Of a DNA stretch of 64,000 nucleotides, positions 34,740 through 43,680 are shown in pieces. The DNA lies in contig NZ_JAPMLQ010000004.1 in assembly GCF_026410305.1 (NCBI RefSeq), positions 124,001 through 188,000 of the forward strand. The letters are read 5' to 3'. The notes beneath the pieces are model-generated. The model did no database searches. It was not told where the DNA came from and saw nothing but the letters and a program-made list of their open reading frames with translations. Positions within the stretch are counted from its first letter, which is position 1. Every line of letters starts with the position of its first letter. Source of the stretch: Sulfitobacter sp. F26204. GTDB lineage: Bacteria > Pseudomonadota > Alphaproteobacteria > Rhodobacterales > Rhodobacteraceae. The translations under genes and the position numbers were made by a program.

Positions 34740-35033
34740 ATGGGTATTGTATCGGGTCTTGTCCTGTTTGCGATTATTTGGGCCATGGTGTTTCTGATCG
34801 CGCTGCCCATCCGCGTTCAGACACAGGGAGACCTGAATGACATCGTACCCGGTACGCATGCCGGGTCACCCGAACATCATCATTTGCGCAAAAAGGCGCT
34901 GTGGACCACCCTCGTTGCGTTGGTGGTCTGGGGCATCGTGGCAGCAATCATCCTGTCAGGTCGGATCTCCGTGGATGATGTAGAGAGCCTGTTTCGTGCC
35001 GGGGCCTGGTCAGGCCGTGATATAGGTGAGTAA
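34740..35033 (+). CDS. DUF1467 small membrane protein
   Basis: 97 aa with two membrane helices (about 4-24 and 55-74) around a hydrophilic loop containing VPGTHAGSPEHHHLRKK, which is typical of DUF1467. The last 86 bp are antisense to the end of the EI24-like gene on the other strand, so their transcripts are convergent and complementary. The function of the family is unknown. Confidence 0.88.
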   Translation: MGIVSGLVLFAIIWAMVFLIALPIRVQTQGDLNDIVPGTHAGSPEHHHLRKKALWTTLVALVVWGIVAAIILSGRISVDDVESLFRAGAWSGRDIGE

Positions 35034-35700
35034 AGGTCGCCGCGCCGAGAATCGGAATCACCAGGTTCAGGAATGGCACGGATAAGGGCATCGCCATCAA
35101 GATACCGGCGATCCAGATCGTCCCTGTATACCGGCGGCGCAATTTTTTGGCCTCAATGCGGCCGACCCAGCGGATCGCAACCATAGTAAAATATTCACGC
35201 CCCAGCAAAAACCCGTTCACCCCCCAAAAGATGAACAAGGCGGCAGGGGCGAACAGCGCATAAAGCACGAGCGCAAGGACATTTGCGCCAACCAGCACAC
35301 CTAAAAAATTGATCGTATCGCGCAGCGCCTCACCAAAGGGTACCTTGGTTGCCTGTGGCAGATCTGGAAAATGCTTTGCTTCAACCGCATCGGCGACTTC
35401 ATCCAGAAACATGGAGGTGATGGCCGAGGCGACGGGAACCATTAGAATAATCGATAGGAAGAGCATGAGGAACAGAGCACCCCAGGACACCAGATCGTTA
35501 ATCCAGGTCACTTCGCCTAGAATAGGCAGCCAAAGCTTTTCGGGCACCATCCAGTCCAGGAACCCTGCAAAGGCGGCGGTGAATCCGATCAGCAAGGCAA
35601 GCGCCAGAGCAATGCCCAAAAAGAACACGCGCCGAAAGCGCCGATCTGACAGTTGCCCGATCGCCAGCCCGAAAGACCGAAGGATCAATCCGATACCCAT
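34948..35700 (-). CDS. EI24 domain membrane protein (CysZ-like)
   Basis: 250 aa. Several long membrane segments, with the EI24/CysZ signatures MFLDEVADAVEAKHFPDLP and FWGVNGFLLGREYFTMVAIRWVGRIEAKKLRRR. CysZ homologues are sulfate-uptake channels, but function in this branch is not established. The extreme C-terminus, ending RHETGSLHHPRRSDLTG, is encoded opposite the DUF1467 gene. It overlaps the nitroreductase gene upstream by 16 bp. Confidence 0.85.
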   Translation of the reverse strand: MGIGLILRSFGLAIGQLSDRRFRRVFFLGIALALALLIGFTAAFAGFLDWMVPEKLWLPILGEVTWINDLVSWGALFLMLFLSIILMVPVASAITSMFLDEVADAVEAKHFPDLPQATKVPFGEALRDTINFLGVLVGANVLALVLYALFAPAALFIFWGVNGFLLGREYFTMVAIRWVGRIEAKKLRRRYTGTIWIAGILMAMPLSVPFLNLVIPILGAATFTHLYHGLTRPRHETGSLHHPRRSDLTG

Positions 35701-36263
35701 GTCGTAATCCCATCAATGTCAGGTCTTGGACGTTCGGGGGGCTCGGACGTTTCAGTGCCAATGTGGATCAGACCGGCAATGCGTTCATGGTCTTCAAGAT
35801 TGAAGCCCTGTCTCATGAATTCCCGGTCATGCGAGGGCCAGCCGCTGAGCCAGTTTGCACCCCATCCCGCGGCCAGGGCGGCATTCAGCAAGGCAAGGCA
35901 AACTGCACCGACGCTATAGGTTTGTTCCAGTGGCGGTATCTTGGGCGAAGATTTTTGCACCTCGATGACAGCAACCGCCAGGTTGCCCTGATCATACTGA
36001 TTGCGCCCCTTGGCAATCTGCTCCGGGTCCAGTCCCAGTGCGGTGCCACGCTGTTGTGCGAGGCTGGCGAGACGTGCCATTGCGCCCTGTTCGATGACGA
36101 TAAACCGCCAGGGTTCCAGTTTGCCATGATCAGGCGTGCGTGCCGCGGCTGTCAAAAGCGGTCGCAACGTCGCACGATCCGGCACCGGAAGGCCAAGTGT
36201 TTTTGCCGGGCGGGATCGGCGCGTCTGGAGAAAGCGAAGTGCATCCGCGTTATGTTCGGGCAT
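35685..36263 (-). CDS. nitroreductase family flavoprotein
   Basis: 192 aa, an FMN-dependent NAD(P)H oxidoreductase of the YdjA type. Visible features are FLQTRRSRPAKTLGLP with the FMN-phosphate Arg residues, AARTPDHGKLEPWRFIVI, and AALAAGWGANWLSGWPSHD. The natural substrate is unknown. It lies 3 bp after the HDAC-family gene and overlaps EI24, so the three form one leftward operon. Confidence 0.88.
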   Translation of the reverse strand: MPEHNADALRFLQTRRSRPAKTLGLPVPDRATLRPLLTAAARTPDHGKLEPWRFIVIEQGAMARLASLAQQRGTALGLDPEQIAKGRNQYDQGNLAVAVIEVQKSSPKIPPLEQTYSVGAVCLALLNAALAAGWGANWLSGWPSHDREFMRQGFNLEDHERIAGLIHIGTETSEPPERPRPDIDGITTWVSD

Positions 36264-36266
36264 GGG

Positions 36267-37373
36267 TCACAGCTCCAGTTGATGCGCCATATCGTCGATT
36301 GATTGGCGCAGGAAGGCATCAAAAGCAGGCGAAGGCTGACGCGGCCAGAGTCCAGCAGCCATCGGGTCAGGGGCTGCGATGGCACTGCCGGAGAGGGCAG
36401 TCAATGTGGCATGGCCGCAAAACGGGACATAGACCTCAGAATAGCCGCCCTCATGGACCAGCACGAGCTTGCCGTCGCATAGTCGCTCGGCAGTATCCTT
36501 GATCTTTTGCGTCATCATACCAAAGGTTTCGGCCATGGCCTGCATGCGTGCCAGCGGGTCGACCACCGCGGCATCATAGCCGCAGGCGACGATGATCATA
36601 TCGGGATGAAAGGCTTCCAGAGCGGGAATGACGACACGGTCGATCGCATGAAGATAAGCGGTATGGCCCGAACCTGCGTGCATGGGCAGGTTGATATTAT
36701 ATCCTTTGCCCGCGCCAGTGCCCCGATCTGACAGGGCACCCGATGTCGCGGGATAATTGCCTTCCTGATGCAGTGAGATCGTCAACACATCATCGCGGTC
36801 ATAAAAGATTGCTTCGGTCCCGTTGCCGTGATGTACATCCCAATCCAGAACCGCCACACGGTTGAGCGTACCTGAGGCCTTGGCAGCTTCTATTGCAATG
36901 GCAATATTGGCGAGCAGACAGAAACCCTTGGGGGCCGCCGGTTCGCAATGGTGTCCTGGCGGACGACTGAGGGCATAGGCATTGGCCAGCGCGCCGGTCG
37001 ATACTGCATCTACGGCGGCAACGGCCAATCCCGCCGAAAGGGTCGCGATTTCGTATCCGCCTTGGGCAAAGGGGGCATGATGGCCGATTTCGCCGCCGCC
37101 TGCCTCTGACATCGCCTTGAAGGCATCAAGATAGCTGGCGGGATGAACCCGCTCCAGCATCGCGCGGGTGGTAGGGGCGGCCCCTTGGCAGACAAGCTCT
37201 CCGGTAAGGCCGGTAACATCCATCAGATTTTTCAAGCGGCGTTTGGTTTCCGGGTTTTCGGGCAAGCCTCCGGAAGCGAGCGGTTGAACCAATCCACCAA
37301 TCGGCATGGTAAAGGCATAGTTGCCACCGGCATGCCAGAAACAGCGCTCATCATAGAAAAATCCAGTGGCCAT
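36267..37373 (-). CDS. histone deacetylase family amidohydrolase
   Basis: 368 aa. A zinc deacetylase of the arginase-deacetylase fold, the bacterial relatives of HDACs (AcuC, acetylpolyamine amidohydrolase, HDAH). Key residues are visible in SRPPGHHCEPAAPKGFC (His pair), VAVLDWDVHHGNGTEAIFY (zinc Asp and His), and the later GYDAAVVDPLA (second zinc Asp). The physiological substrate, perhaps acetylated polyamine or protein lysine, cannot be read. Confidence 0.9.
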   Translation of the reverse strand: MATGFFYDERCFWHAGGNYAFTMPIGGLVQPLASGGLPENPETKRRLKNLMDVTGLTGELVCQGAAPTTRAMLERVHPASYLDAFKAMSEAGGGEIGHHAPFAQGGYEIATLSAGLAVAAVDAVSTGALANAYALSRPPGHHCEPAAPKGFCLLANIAIAIEAAKASGTLNRVAVLDWDVHHGNGTEAIFYDRDDVLTISLHQEGNYPATSGALSDRGTGAGKGYNINLPMHAGSGHTAYLHAIDRVVIPALEAFHPDMIIVACGYDAAVVDPLARMQAMAETFGMMTQKIKDTAERLCDGKLVLVHEGGYSEVYVPFCGHATLTALSGSAIAAPDPMAAGLWPRQPSPAFDAFLRQSIDDMAHQLEL

Positions 37374-37448
37374 GAGGGCCCTCCCTTACTGTCAGGGCAA
37401 ACCTGTCTCAGTGGCAGGTATTTGTCCATGGGGCAGACCTTTCCCTAC

Positions 37449-38468
37449 TTATCCAACCATTCCGACAATCTCATATGCCTTCTTGAGGATCGGTGTGGTG
37501 ATCTCGCGCGCTTGCAGCGCACCTTTGGCAAGAATCCGGTCAATCTCGTCCGGTTCGGCCATCAGGCGTGCCATTTCCGTCGAGATCGGGGCAAGTTTGG
37601 CCACAGCAAGCTCCGCAAGTGCGGGTTTGAACGTGCCAAATTGCTGTCCGCCCACGTCGCGCAGTACCTCTTCGACAGATTGATCGCTAAGGGCTGCATA
37701 GATGTTTACCAGATTGCGGGCGTCTGGACGATCCGCCAGGCCGTCAATCTCGGAAGGCAGGGCGTCAGGATCGGTCTTGGCCTTGCGGATTTTCTTGGCA
37801 ATGGCGTCCGCATCGTCGGTCATATTGATACGGCTGGCATCGGAAGGATCGGATTTCGACATTTTCTTGGACCCGTCGCGCAGGGACATGACACGGGTCG
37901 CCGCCCCCTCAATCACTGGCTCGGTGATCGGAAAGAAATCAACACCATAGTCATGGTTGAACTTGGCGGCGATGTCGCGGGTCAGCTCAAGGTGCTGTTT
38001 CTGGTCGTCCCCCACAGGAACATGCGTCGCGTGATAGACCAGAATGTCTGCGGCCATCAAGGCAGGATAGGCAAACAGGCCGAGGGAGGCTGCTTCGGCG
38101 TTCTTGCCGGCCTTGTCTTTCCATTGCGTCATCCGGCCCATCCAGCCCATTCGCGCCACGCAGTTGAAAATCCAGGCCAATTGCGCGTGTTCTGGAACCT
38201 GGCTTTGGTTGATCAGGATCGATTTGGCCGGGTCGATGCCCGAGGCAATAAAGCCCGCGGCCAATTCGCGGGTATTATGGGTCAGGGTTTTGGGATCAAG
38301 GAATTTGGCGGTGATCGCATGCAGATCAACCATGCAGTAAATCGTTTCGAAATCTTCGTCCTGCATCGACACAAAACGTTTGATCGCACCCAGATAATTG
38401 CCCAGCGTAAGACCGCCGGATGGCTGAATACCGGAAAATGCGCGCGGGGTGAATTTCTGATCGGTCAT
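37449..38468 (-). CDS. trpS: tryptophanyl-tRNA synthetase
   Basis: 339 aa, a class I synthetase. ATP-binding signature [13 protein letters not shown] in place of HIGH, and [13 protein letters not shown] (KMSKS loop). Binding residues in MVDLHAIT are in order. ATG 38468 sits directly before the conserved start, so the longer frame to 38501 is not needed. It follows murJ in the same direction, with the rhomboid-fold gene inserted on the opposite strand between them. Confidence 0.96.
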   Translation of the reverse strand: MTDQKFTPRAFSGIQPSGGLTLGNYLGAIKRFVSMQDEDFETIYCMVDLHAITAKFLDPKTLTHNTRELAAGFIASGIDPAKSILINQSQVPEHAQLAWIFNCVARMGWMGRMTQWKDKAGKNAEAASLGLFAYPALMAADILVYHATHVPVGDDQKQHLELTRDIAAKFNHDYGVDFFPITEPVIEGAATRVMSLRDGSKKMSKSDPSDASRINMTDDADAIAKKIRKAKTDPDALPSEIDGLADRPDARNLVNIYAALSDQSVEEVLRDVGGQQFGTFKPALAELAVAKLAPISTEMARLMAEPDEIDRILAKGALQAREITTPILKKAYEIVGMVG

Positions 38469-38542
38469 GTTGATCCTTGAAGGGCTGGATTTCGTACTCA
38501 CTGCGGCTTACTCAGGGGGACTGTCGCCGTCAAGGAGCGCCC

Positions 38543-39229
38543 ATGCAAGACCCAGATTTTGAGCCACCCGTAAATCCATTGCCACCCATAGTCATCCTGA
38601 CATTTCTGGCCATTGCCGGGGTCGAGGCCGGTCTGTCCCTCGGGGAGGCAGGCATTATCGGCGGCCCTGGTGCGGTTGGCTGGCGCTTGGAACTGATACG
38701 CGATTATGGGTTCTCTGGTCAGATTTTCGACTGGATGCAGGCGAATGGCCGCTGGCCGTTGGCAGAGGTTGTCCGCGTCTTTACCTACCCGTTTATCCAT
38801 CTCGGTTTTACGCACAGCCTTTTTGCGATGGTTCTGCTGCTTGCTCTGGGCAAGATGGTGGCAGAGGTCATGGGCCCGCTCACATATGCATTGATCTTTG
38901 TACTTTCAGGTGCTGGGGGGGCTGTGATTTATGGTTTGCTGCTCAATGATCCAATGTGGCTGGTCGGGGCCTACCCGAATGCCTACGGACTGATCGGAGG
39001 CTATACTTTTGTGATGTGGCGCCAACTTGCGGGCACAGGGGCGCAGCAATATCGAGCATTCACGCTGATTGCGTTTCTGATGGGCATCCAGTTGGTTTGG
39101 GGCGTGTTCTTTGATGTGGGCACACAATGGGTCGCCGAATTGTTCGGATTCATTTTGGGTTTCGCACTGTGTTTTGTCATGGCTCCCGGTGAATGGGGCC
39201 GTATTGTCGAAGCGCTCCGGCGACGTTAA
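38543..39229 (+). CDS. rhomboid-fold membrane protein lacking the catalytic dyad
   Basis: 228 aa with six membrane segments and the rhomboid layout, including the HxxxxH loop (His86 and His91 in PFIHLGFTHSLF). The active-site motif that is GASGxxxGL in proteases reads GAYPNAYGL (142-150), placing Tyr144 at the serine, and the AHxGG motif reads AELFGF (198-203), placing Glu199 at the histidine. So it should be a pseudoprotease. AAGGAG supports ATG 38543. It overlaps murJ at the stop codons. Confidence 0.82.
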   Translation: MQDPDFEPPVNPLPPIVILTFLAIAGVEAGLSLGEAGIIGGPGAVGWRLELIRDYGFSGQIFDWMQANGRWPLAEVVRVFTYPFIHLGFTHSLFAMVLLLALGKMVAEVMGPLTYALIFVLSGAGGAVIYGLLLNDPMWLVGAYPNAYGLIGGYTFVMWRQLAGTGAQQYRAFTLIAFLMGIQLVWGVFFDVGTQWVAELFGFILGFALCFVMAPGEWGRIVEALRRR

Positions 39230-40773
39230 GCCTTGCCGCGTCGCATTGCCGCCTTGAATTCGGCCAGCTGGAACGCCCCAAGGATTTGACCTGTGCCGAA
39301 ATAGCTGAACGCACCGATGACGACCAGCACCATCAACCCCAAACCGCGCCACCAGGGGGTGTTCAACAGGCCTTCCAGCACAGCATCGCCAAGGACAAGC
39401 GCGACACCCATGACCATCGAGGCTGCAATGATCCGCCAGATTCGCTTGTGAAAGCGGTCATCAAAGCGGGCGGTCTTGCCAAACCGGCGCGCTCCTATGA
39501 TCAAACAGACCACCATCGACCATCCCGCGAAAGTGGTGGCAATTGCCGGCGCGATCCAGCCGACCAGTGGCGCAAGACCCACAGCGAGCACGACGTTGAC
39601 GGCCATGGCGACAAGCGCGAAATAGAATGGACGGCGTGTGTCTTCGCGGGCGAAATAGATCGGTTGCAATATTTTCTGGAGCACAAAGGCAGGAAGGCCA
39701 AGGCCGTAGATCGTGACAGCGGTGGCAATGGCGGCTGTGTCGTCGACATTTGACGCCCCGCGTTCGAACAACACTGAAACAAGCGTTTGCGGCACCACCA
39801 TCAGCGCAACGGCCGATGGAATGGTCAGTGCCAGCGCTATTTCGCCTGCACGGCTAAGCGCAACACGCGCGCCGTCGTCGTCACCCGCCCGTAAACGACG
39901 CGACAGATCCGGCAGCAATACAATGCCTACTGCAATCCCGACAACGCCCAGGGGCAATTGATACAGGCGATCAGCGGCAAACAACCATGACACAGCTTTG
40001 TCATACTGGCTGGCAACCAGTTGTCCGACGACAAGATTGATCTGCATCACACCAGAGGCAAGCGCGGCGGGCAGGGCAATGACGACCATTGCTTTCATAT
40101 CCGGTGTCCAACGCGGCCGGGATGGCGTCAGGTGGAAACCAGCCTGCGCCGCAGCATGCCACGTCAACGCCAGTTGCGCTACGCCCGCAACTGGAACAGC
40201 CCAGATCAGCCAGGTGATGATCTTGCCCCCCGTCAGGGCGGCCAAAGTCATCGCTGCGACCAGCAGGATGTTGAGCAAGACCGGCGCCGCGGCGGCAACC
40301 GCAAAACGCCCGGTCGCGTTCAGGATACCAGAAAACAACGCGGCCAGGGACATGCACAGAATATAGGGAAAGACGATGCGGCCATAACCGACCGTCAAGT
40401 CAAAGCGTTCATCGCCGGAAAACCCTTCGGCGGTCAGCCAGACGAAACCGGGCATGAATACCATACCCAGTCCGACCAGGATCAGCACGGCAAGACCCAG
40501 ACCATTAAAGGCATCCTGGGCAAATTTCTGTGCCCCTTCCGCGCTTTCGTATTTCTTGGAGAACATCGGGACAAAGGCCGCATTGAACGCCCCTTCGGCA
40601 AAGAAACGCCGGAACATGTTGGGCAGACGAAAGGCCGCAACAAAGGCATCCATTACAGGGCCTGGCCCGATCAGGGCGATCAACAAGGCTTCGCGTGCAA
40701 AACCCAAGATACGGGACAGCAAAGTCCAGAAACCGACGGTAAAGAAGCCGGACATGAGGCGGATGGGTTTCAT
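39226..40773 (-). CDS. murJ: lipid II flippase MurJ
   Basis: 515 aa with about 14 membrane helices of the MATE/MOP fold. Family marks are GFWTLLSRILGFAREALLIALIGPGPVMDAFVAAFRLPNMFRRFFAEGAF at the start, including the Arg residues of the central cavity, and VVGQLVASQ. It flips lipid II across the inner membrane for cell-wall synthesis. Downstream of glnD in the same direction (121-bp gap). Confidence 0.94.
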   Translation of the reverse strand: MKPIRLMSGFFTVGFWTLLSRILGFAREALLIALIGPGPVMDAFVAAFRLPNMFRRFFAEGAFNAAFVPMFSKKYESAEGAQKFAQDAFNGLGLAVLILVGLGMVFMPGFVWLTAEGFSGDERFDLTVGYGRIVFPYILCMSLAALFSGILNATGRFAVAAAAPVLLNILLVAAMTLAALTGGKIITWLIWAVPVAGVAQLALTWHAAAQAGFHLTPSRPRWTPDMKAMVVIALPAALASGVMQINLVVGQLVASQYDKAVSWLFAADRLYQLPLGVVGIAVGIVLLPDLSRRLRAGDDDGARVALSRAGEIALALTIPSAVALMVVPQTLVSVLFERGASNVDDTAAIATAVTIYGLGLPAFVLQKILQPIYFAREDTRRPFYFALVAMAVNVVLAVGLAPLVGWIAPAIATTFAGWSMVVCLIIGARRFGKTARFDDRFHKRIWRIIAASMVMGVALVLGDAVLEGLLNTPWWRGLGLMVLVVIGAFSYFGTGQILGAFQLAEFKAAMRRGKA

Positions 40774-40894
40774 GGCGTGCCTTGTGAATATTTGCTGACC
40801 ACTGCCTTAGCGCGGCGTTTGAGCCTAAGCAATGCTGACAATCCGGCGCTGCTCCGGAGCAAGGCGAAGCAGGAGCGACAGGCGGCCGGCACGA

Positions 40895-43678
40895 TCAGGT
40901 CTCTGCCCGTTCCGCCCCTTCTGCAATCGCTTGGCGCAGGCGTTTTTCCAGCGTTCTTTGTTTGCTTTCCGAATAGTACTTCAGGCCAAACATATCCTTG
41001 ACATAGAAGGTGTCGACCACCTGTTCGCCATAGGTCGCGATCACTGCATTGGCGATATAGACGTTGCTGTCCGCCAGGCTGCGCGCCAGATCATATAGCA
41101 GACCGGGGCGGTCCCGGGTATCGACCTCGATAATGGTGTAGATTTCCGAACCGTCATTATCAAATGTGATGTGTGTGGGCACCTTGAACGCCCGCTCGCG
41201 CTTTTTGACCTTGTCACGCGCCTTGAAGGCATCCCGCCCCAGGGCTTCGCCACGCAGGGTTTTGGCAATCATCTGGCGCAGGCGTGGCAACTTGGATGAT
41301 TCATAGGCGTTGCCCTCGGCGTCCTGAATCCAGAAAGCGTCGGTTACATAGCCATCTTTGGTCGTATAGCTGCGTGCGTCCACCACATTGGCACCCACCA
41401 GCGCCAATGCACCGGCAAGGCGCGAAAAAATTCCCGGATGGTCAGGCATGACAAAACAGGCGCGGGTCGCATCGCGATCCTCGTCCGGGTGCAGGTCGAT
41501 ACGAACATCGTCAACACCGATGTCGCGCAACAGATCGGCAAAAGCCACATGAGCCGTCACATGCAGACCCTGCCAGTAAGGATCGTAATGTCGTGCGGTT
41601 TCGGTTTGCAGATCTTTGCGTGGCCAGTCCGACAATGCCAGTCGCAAGGCCTTTTTGGCCTCCGCCCCCCGGTTTTCGCGATTGAGGTCTTCCAATCCGG
41701 TTTCAAGCGCACGCTTGGTTTGCCGGTAAAGGCCGCGGATCAGTACTGCTTTCCAATTGTTCCAAGTGGTCGGCCCAACCCCTCGAATGTCGCAAACAGT
41801 CAGGACGCACAACAGGTCCAGCCGTTTGACAGTTTGTACCGCTTTGGCAAAATCACGCACAGTGCGTGGGTCTGCGATGTCCCGTTTTTGTGCCATATCG
41901 GACATCAGAAGGTGATAACGCACAAGCCATTCTATGGTGTCAGTGTCTTCCTGTTTGAGGCCCAGGCGGGGGGCGATGGAACGTACCATCTTGGCTCCGT
42001 GGATCGAGTGGTCCTCGGGCCGCCCCTTGGCGATGTCATGCAATAGCAGAGCCGTGTATAGGACCTTGCGGTTTACCCCCCCTGTCAGGATGGAGGAAGC
42101 GACCGGCAGCTCTTCTTCCAGTTCGTGTTTTTCGATCCGCGCAAGATTGGCGATGGTCTGGATGGTGTGTTCGTCGACGGTATAGCTGTGATACATATTG
42201 AACTGCATCATCGCGACGATATTCTCGAATTCGGGGATAAAGGTGGATAACACCCCCAGTTCGTTCATGCGCCGCAAGGCCCGTTCGGGATTGCCATGTT
42301 TCAACAGCAGATCGAAAAAGATGCGTTGGGCTTCAGGGTCGTGACGCATGTCGTCATCGATCAACCCGAGGTTGGCCTTGACCAGTCGCATCGCTTCGGG
42401 ATGGATCAGCATGCCGGTGCGCAGAGCCTCTTCGAATATTCGTAACAGGTTCAACTTGTCGGACAGGAACGCCGCTTCGTCCGGGATCGAAATCCGGTTA
42501 TGGACCACGCGGTAACCACCCTTGATCTTGGGACGGCGGCGAAAAATGCGTTCCAGCAGTGGCTCTGCCTTGACGTGAATTGCCTCCAGATTTGTCAGGA
42601 AAATGCGGGTCAGATCACCAACGGCAGTCGCATGTCTGAAAAACGCCTGCATAAAGACTTCGACGCCGCGCCGCCCGCCGGTATCCTTGTATCCCATGGC
42701 CTCGGCCACCTGCACTTGCATATCAAAGGTAAGCTGTTCCGTCGCACGGTTCGTTAGCAGATGCAGATGCGCGCGCACGGCCCACAAGAAGTCTTCGGCC
42801 GCTTGAAAGGTCTCGTATTCCTCGGCGCGAAAGACGCCTTTGCCTACCAATTCGGAGGAATGATTGACCTTGTAGATGAATTTGGCGATCCAGAACAGCG
42901 AATGCAGGTCACGTAGACCCCCCTTGGCTTCTTTGACATTCGGTTCAACAACATACCGCTCGCCCTGTTTATCATGGCGCCGGTCCCGCTCTTCCAGTTT
43001 GGCTTCGATGAAATCGCGCCCGTTGCCTGAGAAAAGATGTTTGTTCAAAGCATGCACGAGATCGGATTGAAGATCCTGATCTCCCGTTATGAACCGGTGT
43101 TCCAGCAATGCGGTCTGGATGGTGTAGTCTTCTGCGCCCAATCTTATGCAATCCTGGACAGTGCGCGTGGAATGGCCAACCTTCAGCTTGAGATCCCAAA
43201 GTATGTAAAGCATGCTTTCAATCACGCTTTCGGTCCAGGCCGTGGCCTTGTAGGGGATCAAGAACAGCAGATCGACATCGGAAAACGGCGCCATTTCACC
43301 ACGGCCATAGCCACCAACAGCAATCACACTTAAACGCTCACCCTCTGTCGGGTTGGGTTTGGGATGCAATACGCGCGCAGAGAAAGCTAAGGCGGTACGT
43401 ACCAGATGATCGGTGAGATAGGTATAGGCGCGGGTCATCGGCCGCGCTTCAAAGGGTGCCGCAGCAAACCCTTGGGCAATTGCGGCGCGGCCTTGCTTTT
43501 GCGCCGCATTCAGGATTTTGACCATCGCGGCACGTTGCTCAGACGCTGCCAGGTCGGCGCAGGCGGCGTCAATCTCACCCTGAACAGCGGCGGGATCAAA
43601 AATAAGCTCGGCTGGACAAATCAGGCGCCGCGCGGGGGCAGCGCCTGAATGTTGCTTTAGAGACTTGTCGTCTGCCAA
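40895..43678 (-). CDS. glnD: bifunctional uridylyltransferase/uridylyl-removing enzyme GlnD
   Basis: 927 aa, full length. It uridylylates PII proteins when glutamine is low and removes the groups when it is high. The nucleotidyltransferase domain has GGYGRGEMAPFSDVDLLFL (metal Asp134 and Asp136); the HD hydrolase domain has LLLHDIAKGRPEDHSIHGA; two ACT domains at the C-terminus (about 735-810 and 850-925) bind glutamine. Starts 2 bp after the LpoA-like gene stop, so it is probably cotranscribed. Confidence 0.96.
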   Translation of the reverse strand: MADDKSLKQHSGAAPARRLICPAELIFDPAAVQGEIDAACADLAASEQRAAMVKILNAAQKQGRAAIAQGFAAAPFEARPMTRAYTYLTDHLVRTALAFSARVLHPKPNPTEGERLSVIAVGGYGRGEMAPFSDVDLLFLIPYKATAWTESVIESMLYILWDLKLKVGHSTRTVQDCIRLGAEDYTIQTALLEHRFITGDQDLQSDLVHALNKHLFSGNGRDFIEAKLEERDRRHDKQGERYVVEPNVKEAKGGLRDLHSLFWIAKFIYKVNHSSELVGKGVFRAEEYETFQAAEDFLWAVRAHLHLLTNRATEQLTFDMQVQVAEAMGYKDTGGRRGVEVFMQAFFRHATAVGDLTRIFLTNLEAIHVKAEPLLERIFRRRPKIKGGYRVVHNRISIPDEAAFLSDKLNLLRIFEEALRTGMLIHPEAMRLVKANLGLIDDDMRHDPEAQRIFFDLLLKHGNPERALRRMNELGVLSTFIPEFENIVAMMQFNMYHSYTVDEHTIQTIANLARIEKHELEEELPVASSILTGGVNRKVLYTALLLHDIAKGRPEDHSIHGAKMVRSIAPRLGLKQEDTDTIEWLVRYHLLMSDMAQKRDIADPRTVRDFAKAVQTVKRLDLLCVLTVCDIRGVGPTTWNNWKAVLIRGLYRQTKRALETGLEDLNRENRGAEAKKALRLALSDWPRKDLQTETARHYDPYWQGLHVTAHVAFADLLRDIGVDDVRIDLHPDEDRDATRACFVMPDHPGIFSRLAGALALVGANVVDARSYTTKDGYVTDAFWIQDAEGNAYESSKLPRLRQMIAKTLRGEALGRDAFKARDKVKKRERAFKVPTHITFDNDGSEIYTIIEVDTRDRPGLLYDLARSLADSNVYIANAVIATYGEQVVDTFYVKDMFGLKYYSESKQRTLEKRLRQAIAEGAERAET

Positions 43679-43680
43679 GT

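Noticed and set aside
37143..38480. 445-codon plus-strand open frame
   Set aside because: It runs opposite trpS and the HDAC-family gene, both with intact catalytic motifs; no recognisable domain of its own.
40021..41001. 326-codon plus-strand frame opposite murJ
   Set aside because: Highly charged low-complexity product, antisense to murJ, no start signals.
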